From positions 1 to 21,632 of the IMG/VR virus record IMGVR_UViG_3300007539_006097: 21,632 nt of DNA; one strand, given 5' to 3'. A program made the position numbers and the translations under genes. Source of the stretch: a virus. Below the pieces are notes generated by a model. That model was not told the origin of the DNA, did no database searches, and was given only the letters and a program-made list of their open reading frames with translations. Below are positions 1-6,591 of the stretch, one piece after another (positions within the stretch are counted from its first letter, which is position 1; each line of letters opens with the position of its first letter).

Positions 1-408
1 ATGATGGTTTCTCCAGAAGAAATAGAGGACGAAACTCCAGAACAAGAAATGATGGAATATAAAGAAGATTTTTACAATATGAGTGTTGGTTCTATAAGAG
101 CTATAATGAGAAATGCACAAAATATTCTAGAAAATCTTGAGAATCCACAGGTCAAAGAAAACTTGACAGAGAGCTGGTTACAGGGTAAAATAGCAATAAC
201 TGAGGACTACATGAGAACAATCCACGATTTTCTAATGTATGTCTCGGAGGCTGCCGATACTATTAAAGCAGCAGATAAGCCAGGATTATGGGAAAATATC
301 CGAAAAAAAAAGGAAAGGGAAGGGAAAAAATATCGTCCCGCAAAACCAGGGGATAAAGACAGACCAGATCCAGAGGCTTGGAAAAAGGCTCAAAAGCCTA
401 AAAAATAG
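1..408 (+). CDS. Hypothetical charged phage protein, possibly 5'-truncated by the window edge
   Basis: No function is recognised. The reading frame opens with two ATG codons at the very first base, so the true start may lie upstream. The 135-aa product has an acidic first third, a helical middle, and a basic, proline-containing tail from about residue 96 (GLWENIRKKKEREG followed by KPGDKDRPDPEAWKKAQ). This tail resembles a short 'LWxNIxxKRxR...KPG...' motif I recall from many small phage proteins, so it may be a conserved binding element; that is memory, not a search. The gene is followed by a 50-nt gap and then the sigma-like gene. A run of nine A residues at 303-311 keeps the frame that preserves the conserved tail, so I see no frameshift. 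Confidence 0.6.
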   Translation: MMVSPEEIEDETPEQEMMEYKEDFYNMSVGSIRAIMRNAQNILENLENPQVKENLTESWLQGKIAITEDYMRTIHDFLMYVSEAADTIKAADKPGLWENIRKKKEREGKKYRPAKPGDKDRPDPEAWKKAQKPKK

Positions 409-458
409 ATCATTGTGTAATTTTTGGACCAGGAATTTTTAAGGAACTAGGAGAGCAT

Positions 459-1121
459 ATGTCTGTACAAATTGAGGGCGTCGGTAAACAAAAGATTAAG
501 TATAGAGATCATAACGAAGTAGATTTCTATTGTCTATCAGAATATATAACACTTGCTAAAAAATCTATTTCTAAATTCGCTAATACCTTTTATAATGGAT
601 TAGCAAGGAAAATGCTGAAAGACGAAGACGCTATTAGTAATGTAGCATATTGTCTAATGCTTGCAGATTGGAGATTTGACGAAGACTATCAAAATAAGAA
701 TAATAGGCAAAAGAAAACGAAATACTCATATCGTAATCAATGTGCTATCTGGGCTATTCAGAGTTATATCACAAAAAATTATAACACAAAAAATTCGTCC
801 AAGAAGAAAGTTTATTCATTAGACTATAAGATTGATGAAGAAACTAATAGTACTTCATATGATTATATACCTGATTCAAAGAGCATAAATCCGCTAGAAA
901 ATATTCTACAAAAAGAAGAGAAAACAGAACTAAGGAATTTTCTAGAAAATCTATTTGAAGAAAACTCTCTGTCTAGAAAACAAAAAGAATATATTAAACT
1001 CTATTATTATGAAGATCATACTTTTGAAGAGATTGGCAAAAAGTTTGGATTAACAAGAGAAGCTATTAGACAATCAATCAAAAAGGCTCTCTTGAAGATT
1101 AAGGAGTCATCATATGTTTGA
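459..1121 (+). CDS. Phage-encoded sigma-70-like factor (regions 2 and 4)
   Basis: This probably redirects host RNA polymerase to phage promoters. The 220-aa product has a region-2-like segment at about residues 35-115, with the aromatic stretch YRNQCAIWAIQSYITK (91-106) where region 2.3/2.4 melts and reads the minus-10 element. A clear region 4 helix-turn-helix follows (about 168-216): LSRKQKEYIKLYYYEDHTFE then EIGKKFGLTREAIRQSIKKA. Regions 1.1 and 3 are absent or very short, as in small alternative sigma factors. The start at 459 has AGGAG (449-453) five bases upstream. The next gene begins inside its last codons (8-nt overlap), so the two are probably co-translated. The region 4 assignment is strong and region 2 moderate. 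A non-sigma HTH regulator is the main alternative. Confidence 0.82.
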   Translation: MSVQIEGVGKQKIKYRDHNEVDFYCLSEYITLAKKSISKFANTFYNGLARKMLKDEDAISNVAYCLMLADWRFDEDYQNKNNRQKKTKYSYRNQCAIWAIQSYITKNYNTKNSSKKKVYSLDYKIDEETNSTSYDYIPDSKSINPLENILQKEEKTELRNFLENLFEENSLSRKQKEYIKLYYYEDHTFEEIGKKFGLTREAIRQSIKKALLKIKESSYV

Positions 1122-1506
1122 TATTAATATTCATATTGTAATTTTTACAACAGATGTACAGAACAATAAAAAATATGTTTTGTCTACAAACAAGGATAAT
1201 ATTAATTTACCACAAATGAAAGTAGATCAACAAAAAAAAGAAAATATTGATCAATCCATATGTGAATTTATTAGACAAAAACATTTATTTCTGAGTGATT
1301 ATGAAATTTTGCCTCAGTTTGTGTCTTTTCATTCTAAAGCTTTGTCTCAAGCAGAAAATAGCATAGATATGGTATATGGTAGTATTGTTCCTTTTGACTG
1401 CCAAAAGAATGATGAAAATTGCTATTGGTTAGAATTTAATATTGGGGAACTTGAAAATTCTGAAAAATCCTATTTAATGATGAATGTTATTAGGAGTTTA
1501 ATATAA
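1114..1506 (+). CDS. Hypothetical protein, possibly a degenerate Nudix-like fold
   Basis: The product is 130 aa, rich in beta-type segments, with no membrane segment or signal peptide. The order strand (IHIVIFTTD), loop with LP, helix ending in CEFIRQKH, then strands PQFVSF and DMVYGSIVPFD recalls the Nudix hydrolase layout. The metal-binding Nudix box (GX5EX7REUXEEXGU) is not present, so no hydrolase activity can be claimed. It overlaps the sigma-like gene by 8 nt and the following gene by one base (TAATG), which indicates a coupled operon. Its neighbours suggest a phage accessory or regulatory role only by association. The coding call is sure; the fold guess is weak. Confidence 0.6.
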   Translation: MFDINIHIVIFTTDVQNNKKYVLSTNKDNINLPQMKVDQQKKENIDQSICEFIRQKHLFLSDYEILPQFVSFHSKALSQAENSIDMVYGSIVPFDCQKNDENCYWLEFNIGELENSEKSYLMMNVIRSLI

Positions 1507-1901
1507 TGTTTAATTTATTCAAAAAAAGTAAGACTGATATTCACACAAAATCTACAGATAATTTTAATATTAGTATGGAAGATAATACTATTTTATTCTG
1601 TGTGGACGACAGCGATGAATTAACCATCAAAATAAGTGCTCAAAACTTAAAGAAAAAAGATGCCAAAAAATTTGCTGAAGTTTTATGCTTTATAGAAAAT
1701 GGTCTGTATAGATCAATGATCCTGAAAATGTTACAGGATATGGCTGCTGAAGACCCAGATCGACAAGAATTTATTAGTGAATTAATTTTGTTCTGGTCTG
1801 AATATATTGACACCTACAAAGATTTGACTTATAATAAAGAAGGACCAGTAGTTCCGCCAACAAAGTTTTCTATGTTGGTTCACCATTCGGAATCAAAATA
1901 A
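1506..1901 (+). CDS. Hypothetical protein, soluble, acidic
   Basis: No family is recognised. The 131-aa product has a short basic N-terminus (MFNLFKKSK), two beta-like segments (NTILFCVDD, LTIKISAQ), then a helical middle that includes SMILKMLQDMAAEDPDRQEF (about 71-90) and ends with an aromatic stretch LFWSEYIDTYKDL. There are no cysteine clusters, Walker motifs or membrane segments. Start and stop codons overlap the genes on both sides by one base (TAATG at each junction), so it is translated as part of the same coupled run as the sigma-like and ClpP-like genes. It is likely conserved among related phages, but I cannot assign a role. Confidence 0.6.
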   Translation: MFNLFKKSKTDIHTKSTDNFNISMEDNTILFCVDDSDELTIKISAQNLKKKDAKKFAEVLCFIENGLYRSMILKMLQDMAAEDPDRQEFISELILFWSEYIDTYKDLTYNKEGPVVPPTKFSMLVHHSESK

Positions 1902-2302
1902 TGCAAGAACCACTGATTGTATGGGAAAAATGGATAGATCCTTTTGGTCAGGCTTTAGAGGAAGCTAAATGGACAGATTATGAAAATGAAATAGATACTA
2001 TTGATGATATAGAATATGTTGACGATGAAGAAATGGAAATGAAGCCCATTAAAGCAATTGCTACTCCAATGGGTATTATTCCATACAATGAACTGACAGC
2101 ACCTTCTAGTCTTTTTAATTTTTGGGTAGGGCATACAAATTTCGATATTAACAAAAAAGTTGCCAATATAATCGACAAATCTGAAGGAGTGGAAATATTA
2201 GATATTTTTACTAGGTATCGTTTTAGGATTGGAATTGGAAAATGCTTTAATGACAGTGAAACTATGAAATTAATCAATGATAAAATCTATAGAGAATTTT
2301 AA
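1901..2302 (+). CDS. Hypothetical acidic phage protein
   Basis: No function is recognised. The 133-aa product has a strongly acidic stretch (about residues 26-48, rich in D and E) and then an ordered C-terminal half: ATPMGIIPYNELTAPSSLF, NFWVGHTNF and a beta-rich end EGVEILDIFTRYRFRIGIGK. The conserved-looking aromatic and glycine pattern suggests a small folded domain after a flexible acidic arm. There are no cysteines suited to metal binding and no membrane segment. It is joined by one-base TAATG overlaps to the 131-aa gene before it and the ClpP-like gene after it. The acidic arm could be DNA-mimicking or a partner-binding tail, but that is speculation. Confidence 0.6.
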   Translation: MQEPLIVWEKWIDPFGQALEEAKWTDYENEIDTIDDIEYVDDEEMEMKPIKAIATPMGIIPYNELTAPSSLFNFWVGHTNFDINKKVANIIDKSEGVEILDIFTRYRFRIGIGKCFNDSETMKLINDKIYREF

Positions 2303-2958
2303 TGAATATTAAACATAGTGATACATTATCAGATTTTCATGACTATGGAGCAAATATAAAAACCAGAGAGGTCTTTTTACAAAATTATCCAGAAAATGGG
2401 GAAAATCCTGGCATTGAATACAGAGCAGCTAACAATTTCATTAAAAATATTCGTGCGTTAGACCTAGCTTCTAATAAAGATATTTTAGTTCACCTTTATA
2501 GCATTGGAGGAGAATGGAATGATTGTATGGCAATGTTTGATGCGGTCAAAAGTTGTTCATCAAATGTTGTAATGGTTTCTTATGCTCAAGCAGAATCCTC
2601 CAGTTCTATCATCCTACAATCTGCAACAACCAGAGTATTAATGCCTCGGTCTTATGTTATGGTTCATTATGGCAGTAGTGGTTATTCTGGTGAATATAAT
2701 AATGTTCATAACTGGAGTGATTTTGAGAAAAAGTATGTAACAGAAACAATGATGGATATTTATGCTAGCAGATGTATGAAGGGGGCTTATTTCAAAGAAA
2801 AAAATTATAACACAGATCAAGTTAAAAAATATCTATATAGGCGATTTAAGCAAGGGGATTGGTATATGGACCCTGAAGATGCTGTACATTATGGATTTGC
2901 TGACGGTGTATTAGGAAGTAGAAAATATCCTAATATAAACTGTCTCGTAAATAACTAA
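2302..2958 (+). CDS. clpP-like: ClpP-like serine peptidase (family S14) with intact catalytic triad
   Basis: This is a 218-aa homologue of the ClpP/S14 peptidases, which form barrel-shaped oligomers that cut proteins inside a chamber. Aligning by eye to E. coli ClpP gives Ser99 in AQAESSSSIIL (GQAASMGAFLL in E. coli), His122 in VMVHYGSSGYSG (VMIHQPLGGYQG) and Asp186 in GDWYMDPEDAVHYGFADGV (ERDRFLSAPEAVEYGLVDS). The oxyanion glycines sit in HLYSIGGEWND (64-74). The length matches normal ClpP. Phage S14 proteins often act as head-maturation proteases. Here no portal or capsid gene is adjacent, and the gene sits between small unknowns and a DeoC-fold gene, so degradation or reprogramming of host proteins is also possible. 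An adaptor ATPase was not seen in the window. Confidence 0.88.
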   Translation: MNIKHSDTLSDFHDYGANIKTREVFLQNYPENGENPGIEYRAANNFIKNIRALDLASNKDILVHLYSIGGEWNDCMAMFDAVKSCSSNVVMVSYAQAESSSSIILQSATTRVLMPRSYVMVHYGSSGYSGEYNNVHNWSDFEKKYVTETMMDIYASRCMKGAYFKEKNYNTDQVKKYLYRRFKQGDWYMDPEDAVHYGFADGVLGSRKYPNINCLVNN

Positions 2959-2971
2959 GGTGGAACCCTTA

Positions 2972-3631
2972 ATGTATGTTGATTTTGCCATCATTGACAC
3001 AGACAACGAAGATAAAAAAGTTAAAGAAACCATATGTTCTGCTTTGAAATATAATATCAATAGCATAACAGTACCATATTATTTACTTAAATCTTGTAAA
3101 CAAATACTAAAAAATTCTAAGGTAGATTTAAGTTGTTTAATAGATTTTCCCCTTGGTATTTCTGACAACAAAACAAGATGCTACGCTATAGAACAAGCAA
3201 TCTCTTGTGGAGCAACTAGCGTCGATATTAGTATGCCCCAAAATTTAGCTGCTAATAGAAAATACGAAAAAATTAGAGAAGATATTAGAAATGTTAAAAC
3301 AATATGTTCAAATAATATAATCATTAAGTATATTCTTGAATATAGATCTTTTGATCATAGATGTCTTAAAAAAATATGTTCTATATTTGATGACTATAAA
3401 ATACAATTTGCCACACCTTCAAGTGGATTTTTCATAGATAATTTAGCAGATAACCTAATAGCCTCTTCTTTTTTACATGAAAACTCTAAAGAAATTCATG
3501 TTATAGCTACCGGCAATGCCTGGACAGAGAACCATTTTTCAATTCTATATAAATCTGGTGTTTATGGATTTAGAACATTTAATTTGGAGTCATTGAAAAA
3601 ATTTAATAAATTCGTACTGATGAATAGCTAA
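2972..3631 (+). CDS. DeoC-fold protein (deoxyribose-phosphate aldolase-like) lacking catalytic lysines
   Basis: The 219-aa product follows the DeoC beta/alpha-barrel pattern: NSITVPYYLL, CLIDFPLGISDNKTR (cf. TVTNFPHG), AISCGATSVDISMP (cf. GADEVDVVFP, Asp85 kept), IIIKYILEYRSF (cf. LLKVIIETG), FATPSSG and VIATGN. In E. coli DeoC the Schiff-base Lys167 lies in KTSTGK and Lys201 in KPAGG. Here the matching positions read ATPSSG and IATGN, so both lysines are gone and aldolase activity is unlikely by the known mechanism. I chose ATG 2972 because AAGGTGG (2957-2963) is eight bases upstream. An in-frame GTG at 2960 lies inside that SD and would add four residues. The gene follows the ClpP-like gene with a 13-nt gap and ends the first operon. 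A structural, sugar-binding or moonlighting role is possible. Confidence 0.72.
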   Translation: MYVDFAIIDTDNEDKKVKETICSALKYNINSITVPYYLLKSCKQILKNSKVDLSCLIDFPLGISDNKTRCYAIEQAISCGATSVDISMPQNLAANRKYEKIREDIRNVKTICSNNIIIKYILEYRSFDHRCLKKICSIFDDYKIQFATPSSGFFIDNLADNLIASSFLHENSKEIHVIATGNAWTENHFSILYKSGVYGFRTFNLESLKKFNKFVLMNS

Positions 3632-3689
3632 TTTTTGGTGTATTGATTTCTATAGAGCTTATATCTCAAAACTTACAGAGGAGAAATAA

Positions 3690-4262
3690 ATGGCTACCGT
3701 ACAAGTAAATGGCAGTGGAGTTACTCCGACATCAACAGTAAATGATGGCGGCGTTATGAAAGCAAATGGAGGAGACGTAGCAGGTGCTCCACTAAATACT
3801 AATGCAACAGCAAATCCAGACTTGGGAGTCTTTGCTTCTACAGTAGTGAGCGGAGTTAATGCTGAACCAGCTATTTCTGGTGGTGAATTTGCTCATAATC
3901 ATGAGAGACCACTATCATTTTTAGTAACAGAAGAACTTGCTGGACTAGCAAATACAGCATTACAAAGTCCTGCTGACAATAATGAACTTGTTCGTAATCC
4001 AGCACCTTGGGAAGTTATGCGTACTCGCAGACTTACCACCGCTATCAGACAAGGCAAGTTTAATTTTTATGCTGGCACATTTGAATCAGGATTTCCTGTT
4101 ACCGAAGTTGATCTGTGGTGGGATATCGCTGCTGATACTGGAGTTTCTGGCGTACCTGACACAGCAGCAACTCCTACACAAGACGTTCCAGGTTATCTTG
4201 ATTATCTATATGGTGGTCCAACTCCATCTGGAGATCAATATAAAGCTAGAACACTTTGGTAA
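3690..4262 (+). CDS. Probable virion (structural) protein, Ala/Gly/Thr-rich
   Basis: No family is recognised. The 190-aa product begins with a low-complexity Gly/Ala/Thr/Asn/Val-rich region (about 1-60), then a more ordered part with FAHNHERPLSFLVTEELAG and APWEVMRTRRLTTAIRQGK, and ends with a Pro/Gly/Tyr-rich tail (PGYLDYLYGGPTPSGDQYK). It has no cysteine, membrane segment or signal peptide. The composition resembles small phage capsid, decoration or tail proteins. The RBS GAGGAG (3678-3683) lies six bases before the ATG, and the gene stands alone between a 58-nt leader and a hairpin terminator. Its codons are less AT-biased than its neighbours, which fits a highly expressed late gene. The virion assignment is inference from composition and context only. 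Confidence 0.55.
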   Translation: MATVQVNGSGVTPTSTVNDGGVMKANGGDVAGAPLNTNATANPDLGVFASTVVSGVNAEPAISGGEFAHNHERPLSFLVTEELAGLANTALQSPADNNELVRNPAPWEVMRTRRLTTAIRQGKFNFYAGTFESGFPVTEVDLWWDIAADTGVSGVPDTAATPTQDVPGYLDYLYGGPTPSGDQYKARTLW

Positions 4263-4296
4263 AAATATTTAAAAATAACAAGTATTTCTACACTTT

Positions 4297-4338
4297 AAAG
4301 AGCCATTCTACCCTTAGAGTATTATGGCTTTTTAATTA
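4297..4338 (+). terminator. Intrinsic terminator after the probable virion protein gene
   Basis: AAAGAGCCAT (4297-4306) can pair with ATGGCTTTTT (4324-4333), a 10-bp stem with one G-U pair. The loop contains a small inner hairpin TCTA-CCCT-TAGA (4307-4318). The right arm runs into a T-rich tract (4329-4333, then aattatttt). It lies 35 nt after the stop codon of the 190-aa gene and 24 nt before the next start, so it would end or attenuate that transcript. Confidence 0.65.
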
Positions 4339-4361
4339 TTTTGTTAAGATTTGGAGACAAA

Positions 4362-4697
4362 ATGTTTTTATTTGCTAACGAAACAATTTTTAGTTTTTGG
4401 CAAAATATAGCAACGACGGCTATCGGTGTAATAATAACATTAGTGGCCTTTTGGGCTGGTGTTATTAGACATATGGCAACAAAAGATGATGTATGTGAAA
4501 TGATTAAAACAAGGAGTCCATATGTTCATGACAGAAATTATATTATGGAAAGATTAGCGGTTAATAAAGAAATGCAAAGAGAGCTATCAGATGCTTTGCA
4601 AAGAAATAGCGAAGTAATGAACGATCTTAAAATACAGATAGCTACGTTAGCTAAAACTCTAGAAACAGTAGAATATAGATTAATAAAAGGGGAATAA
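4362..4697 (+). CDS. Single-pass membrane protein with coiled-coil tail
   Basis: The 111-aa product has one membrane helix at about residues 15-36 (NIATTAIGVIITLVAFWAGV), followed by a basic stop-transfer segment (RHMATK). A long charged helix with heptad-like hydrophobic spacing runs from about 50 to 108 (MERLAVNKEMQRELSDALQR, then MNDLKIQIATLAKTLETVEY). This shape, a short N-terminus, one membrane span and a coiled coil, is shared by inner-membrane spanins and by many small phage membrane proteins, so it is not diagnostic. I place the start at ATG 4362, with TGGAGA (4352-4357) just upstream. An in-frame TTG at 4341 lacks a suitable RBS. It is the first gene of the membrane-protein island and lies just after a terminator, so it needs read-through or its own promoter. 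Confidence 0.65.
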   Translation: MFLFANETIFSFWQNIATTAIGVIITLVAFWAGVIRHMATKDDVCEMIKTRSPYVHDRNYIMERLAVNKEMQRELSDALQRNSEVMNDLKIQIATLAKTLETVEYRLIKGE

Positions 4698-4699
4698 TT

Positions 4700-4936
4700 A
4701 TGGGCACGGCAATTCATTTGGCTAAAAGCGGAGAACTTATTAATAATTGTTTAACTGTTGTCGGATTGCCTCCAACCGGTCCTTTTGATGGAGTTCCTAA
4801 TTATAAATTAAGTTTTCCACATTGTATAGTTAGTGAAGAAAACACAGCATATATTACAGGTGTATGGGGAAGTGGGCTAGACAACTCATTTGATAACAAT
4901 TATTTCTGCTGCGATGTTGATGGCGGTAGTGCCTAA
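4700..4936 (+). CDS. Small hypothetical protein with four cysteines
   Basis: No family is recognised. The 78-aa product has no clear membrane helix. It contains Cys18, Cys42 and the pair Cys69-Cys70, and glycine/proline turns (VVGLPPTGPFDGVPNYKLSF, GVWGSGLDN). The cysteines are not arranged as a zinc ribbon; disulfides or an unstructured chain are possible. AAGGGGA (4687-4693) gives a good RBS, and the start lies two bases after the stop of the previous gene. Its position between a single-pass membrane protein and a holin-like protein suggests a role in the same membrane-associated set, but nothing in the sequence shows what it does. Confidence 0.55.
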   Translation: MGTAIHLAKSGELINNCLTVVGLPPTGPFDGVPNYKLSFPHCIVSEENTAYITGVWGSGLDNSFDNNYFCCDVDGGSA

Positions 4937-4953
4937 AACAAACGGAGGCAATT

Positions 4954-5289
4954 ATGAAACCAAATTATAAAACTAGCGAATTTTGGTTTACTGTTGTCAG
5001 TTTTGTTATTAGTGGATTATATCTATTGGGTTTAATTAGCGACTATGATCAAAAAGAAGATCTAATCTCAGATGTCTCTCATGGAGTTGAAAGTATAATT
5101 TTGCTTTCTGGTCAATTTGGAATATTATATAGATACATACAAACGAGAAATGAACAGAAGAAAAGTCAAGATGATTTAGAGTTAGCCAAACAAGTTGCTT
5201 TACAAGTTGAACTAGAACTAGAAAAAAGAAAAAAGGAAAACAATGAAAAGCCAAGAGCTGATAGCACAGGAAGTAAAAAAATTAATTGA
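4954..5289 (+). CDS. Holin-like membrane protein (two membrane segments)
   Basis: The 111-aa product has two hydrophobic helices, about residues 11-28 (WFTVVSFVISGLYLLGLI) and 44-61 (GVESIILLSGQFGILYRY), separated by an acidic loop, and a long charged C-terminal helix (62-111). The opening MKPNYKTSEFWFT and the two-span layout are what I recall from small phage holins, which form pores in the inner membrane to start lysis. The charged C-terminal helix is longer than usual for such holins. The RBS GGAGG (4944-4948) is strong. The last 47 nt overlap the next gene in another frame. The holin call rests on topology and context; any small two-span membrane protein could look the same. Confidence 0.55.
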   Translation: MKPNYKTSEFWFTVVSFVISGLYLLGLISDYDQKEDLISDVSHGVESIILLSGQFGILYRYIQTRNEQKKSQDDLELAKQVALQVELELEKRKKENNEKPRADSTGSKKIN

Positions 5290-5635
5290 AACAGTCAAAA
5301 CAAGTCTCTCTGATATGAAAAGGATTGCTTTATCAGAAGCATGGAAAATACTACAATTAGCAATATCTTCGGTAATCCAAATTATAGAAGCTATTGGAAA
5401 AGATTTAAGTAGTCCAGACAAAAAGAAACTTGCTATGGATTTACTTAGTGAGTTCTACGACAAAGTATTTTTAGTTGTAGATGTTCCAGTTGTTCCAAAC
5501 TTTTTAGAGCCAGTAATACATAAATATGTTAAAGCATTTTTGATGCTACTTGTTAGTTCAACAATTGATAGTATGGTTACTGTTTTTAGAAATACAGGAG
5601 TATTTGAACCTAAAAAACCATCAGTAGAGGTATAA
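5243..5635 (+). CDS. Hypothetical helical, membrane-associated protein
   Basis: The 130-aa product is almost all helix. Amphipathic helices cover about 4-53, followed by SPDKKKLAMDLLSEFYDKVF and then a hydrophobic segment (about 84-115: VVPNFLEPVIHKYVKAFLML to IDSMVTVF). The pattern 'Lys-rich helix, short acidic turn, VPNFLEP, hydrophobic helix' resembles small proteins I recall beside phage holins, without a known activity. It starts inside the holin-like gene (47-nt overlap), with AAGGA (5230-5234) upstream, so the two products may be translated in a linked ratio. It is followed after one base by the proline-rich membrane protein. Function unknown; a lysis-timing or membrane-associated role is inference. 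Confidence 0.58.
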   Translation: MKSQELIAQEVKKLIETVKTSLSDMKRIALSEAWKILQLAISSVIQIIEAIGKDLSSPDKKKLAMDLLSEFYDKVFLVVDVPVVPNFLEPVIHKYVKAFLMLLVSSTIDSMVTVFRNTGVFEPKKPSVEV

Positions 5636-5636
5636 A

Positions 5637-6071
5637 ATGAATTACGCACAAAGTTTCGAAGAATTTTCCGCAGGATTAGGCCCAACAGATTTAGCATTAT
5701 ATGCTGGAGTAGGAGTTGTTTTATTTGTATTATTTAAGGATCAGATGAGTCCCGTACAAAAATTTCTTTTAGACCTATTTAATAAGGCAAAAGATACTGT
5801 CACAGACTTAACTGAATCTAAAGTAAATACACCTGTTCCTGCTCCTGTAGCACCTGTTCCTGGGCCTGTCCCAGTGACTCCTCCACCACCTGCTCCTGTT
5901 CTAGTAAGACCAGATAATGATCCAAATAAAGTATTTTTTGAAATGGTAGCATCATGGAAACATACTAGAGATTTAGCGGTAAAACATGGTTGTGGAGAAG
6001 CAGTAAAATCACTTGATGATACATTCCAATATCTTGCCCCAACAGTATGTGAAGGAGATAATAATGAATAA
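5637..6071 (+). CDS. Membrane-anchored protein with Pro-rich linker and small C-terminal domain
   Basis: The 144-aa product has one membrane helix at about 17-33 (TDLALYAGVGVVLFVLF), an amphipathic helix (38-60), a proline/valine/alanine linker (65-92, repeated PVP/PAP units) and a compact C-terminal helical domain (98-135: FFEMVASWKHTRDLAVKHG, then EAVKSLDDTFQYLAP). The linker resembles spacers that reach across a periplasm or hold a domain away from the membrane. The RBS GAGG (5627-5630) is just upstream, and it overlaps the next gene by 8 nt. The C-terminal domain is not recognised. Given its neighbours, an envelope-spanning or lysis-linked role is plausible but unproven. Confidence 0.6.
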   Translation: MNYAQSFEEFSAGLGPTDLALYAGVGVVLFVLFKDQMSPVQKFLLDLFNKAKDTVTDLTESKVNTPVPAPVAPVPGPVPVTPPPPAPVLVRPDNDPNKVFFEMVASWKHTRDLAVKHGCGEAVKSLDDTFQYLAPTVCEGDNNE

Positions 6072-6591
6072 AAGTTTTGCATTAGTAATAGGAGTTGTAT
6101 TAATAGCTGTTGGTGTTTTTAAACCAGATTTATCTAATCTTTTGCCTAATAACGGAGGAGGAGACAGCGTGGTAGTGCCATCAGTAGAATTCGCAGAACC
6201 AACTGATCCAAATCTAATGGCATCAGCATTAAAAGTTGCAGATGCTTTAAAAATTGGAGAAAACCATAAAGAAGATGGATTAGCTCTAGCGAAACTTTAT
6301 CACGATATTGCTAGACTAATAGAATTAGACGGAGATAACGAAATTGTTAAAACTACCACAGAAATTGCTGAAGTTAATAGTGTTGCTGGTAGACTAATGA
6401 ATCTTCAACTAAGAGGTCAGTATCCAGATTTAGCAAAAGCAGCAAAATCTCTTGTTGTAAATGCTCTGAATGGAGAAGTTGACGCAGAAGAATCAGAAGT
6501 CGATGTTGCTGTACTCAATGCAGAATCACGATCTGTTGCAGTTGCGGCATTTGACGCATTAGCATGGGGTTGTTTTGAAGGGAGCAAATAA
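6064..6591 (+). CDS. Protein with N-terminal membrane anchor or signal and a helical domain
   Basis: I place the start at ATG 6064, directly after GAAGGAGAT (6051-6059); upstream in-frame ATGs from 6013 lie inside the preceding gene without a good RBS. The 175-aa product has a hydrophobic N-terminus (4-19, SFALVIGVVLIAVGVF), a glycine-rich hinge (NNGGGDS) and an all-helical domain of about 130 residues with segments LALAKLYHDIARLIELDGD, SVAGRLMNLQLRGQYPDLA and a C-terminal VAVAAFDALAWGC. No catalytic motif is visible. The domain pattern recalls small proteins near peptidase genes in other phages, from memory only. It lies directly before the papain-like peptidase gene with a one-base overlap, so it could be its membrane anchor or partner. 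Confidence 0.6.
   Translation: MNKSFALVIGVVLIAVGVFKPDLSNLLPNNGGGDSVVVPSVEFAEPTDPNLMASALKVADALKIGENHKEDGLALAKLYHDIARLIELDGDNEIVKTTTEIAEVNSVAGRLMNLQLRGQYPDLAKAAKSLVVNALNGEVDAEESEVDVAVLNAESRSVAVAAFDALAWGCFEGSK

Noticed and set aside
303-312. Slippery-type A-run (A AAA AAG) in the first gene, with an overlapping open frame at 239-442
   Set aside because: A -1 shift stops after about 15 codons, and the open frame belongs to +1. The zero frame keeps the conserved-looking KPGDKDRPD tail, so programmed frameshifting is not supported.
418-3638. TAATTTTTGG repeated in two intergenic regions (418-427, 3629-3638), with a near match at 8668-8677; considered as a phage promoter element
   Set aside because: The same decamer also occurs inside a coding region (2116-2125), has no shared downstream partner motif and is likely in AT-rich DNA.
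3632-3689. Possible sigma-70 promoter (TTGATT and TATATC) before the virion-like gene
   Set aside because: The two elements are only 11 bp apart, too close for sigma-70, and neither is a strong match.
3982-4272. Alternative plus-strand frame overlapping the virion-like gene
   Set aside because: No RBS, hydrophobic and low-complexity translation, and lies within a gene with a strong RBS and coherent composition.
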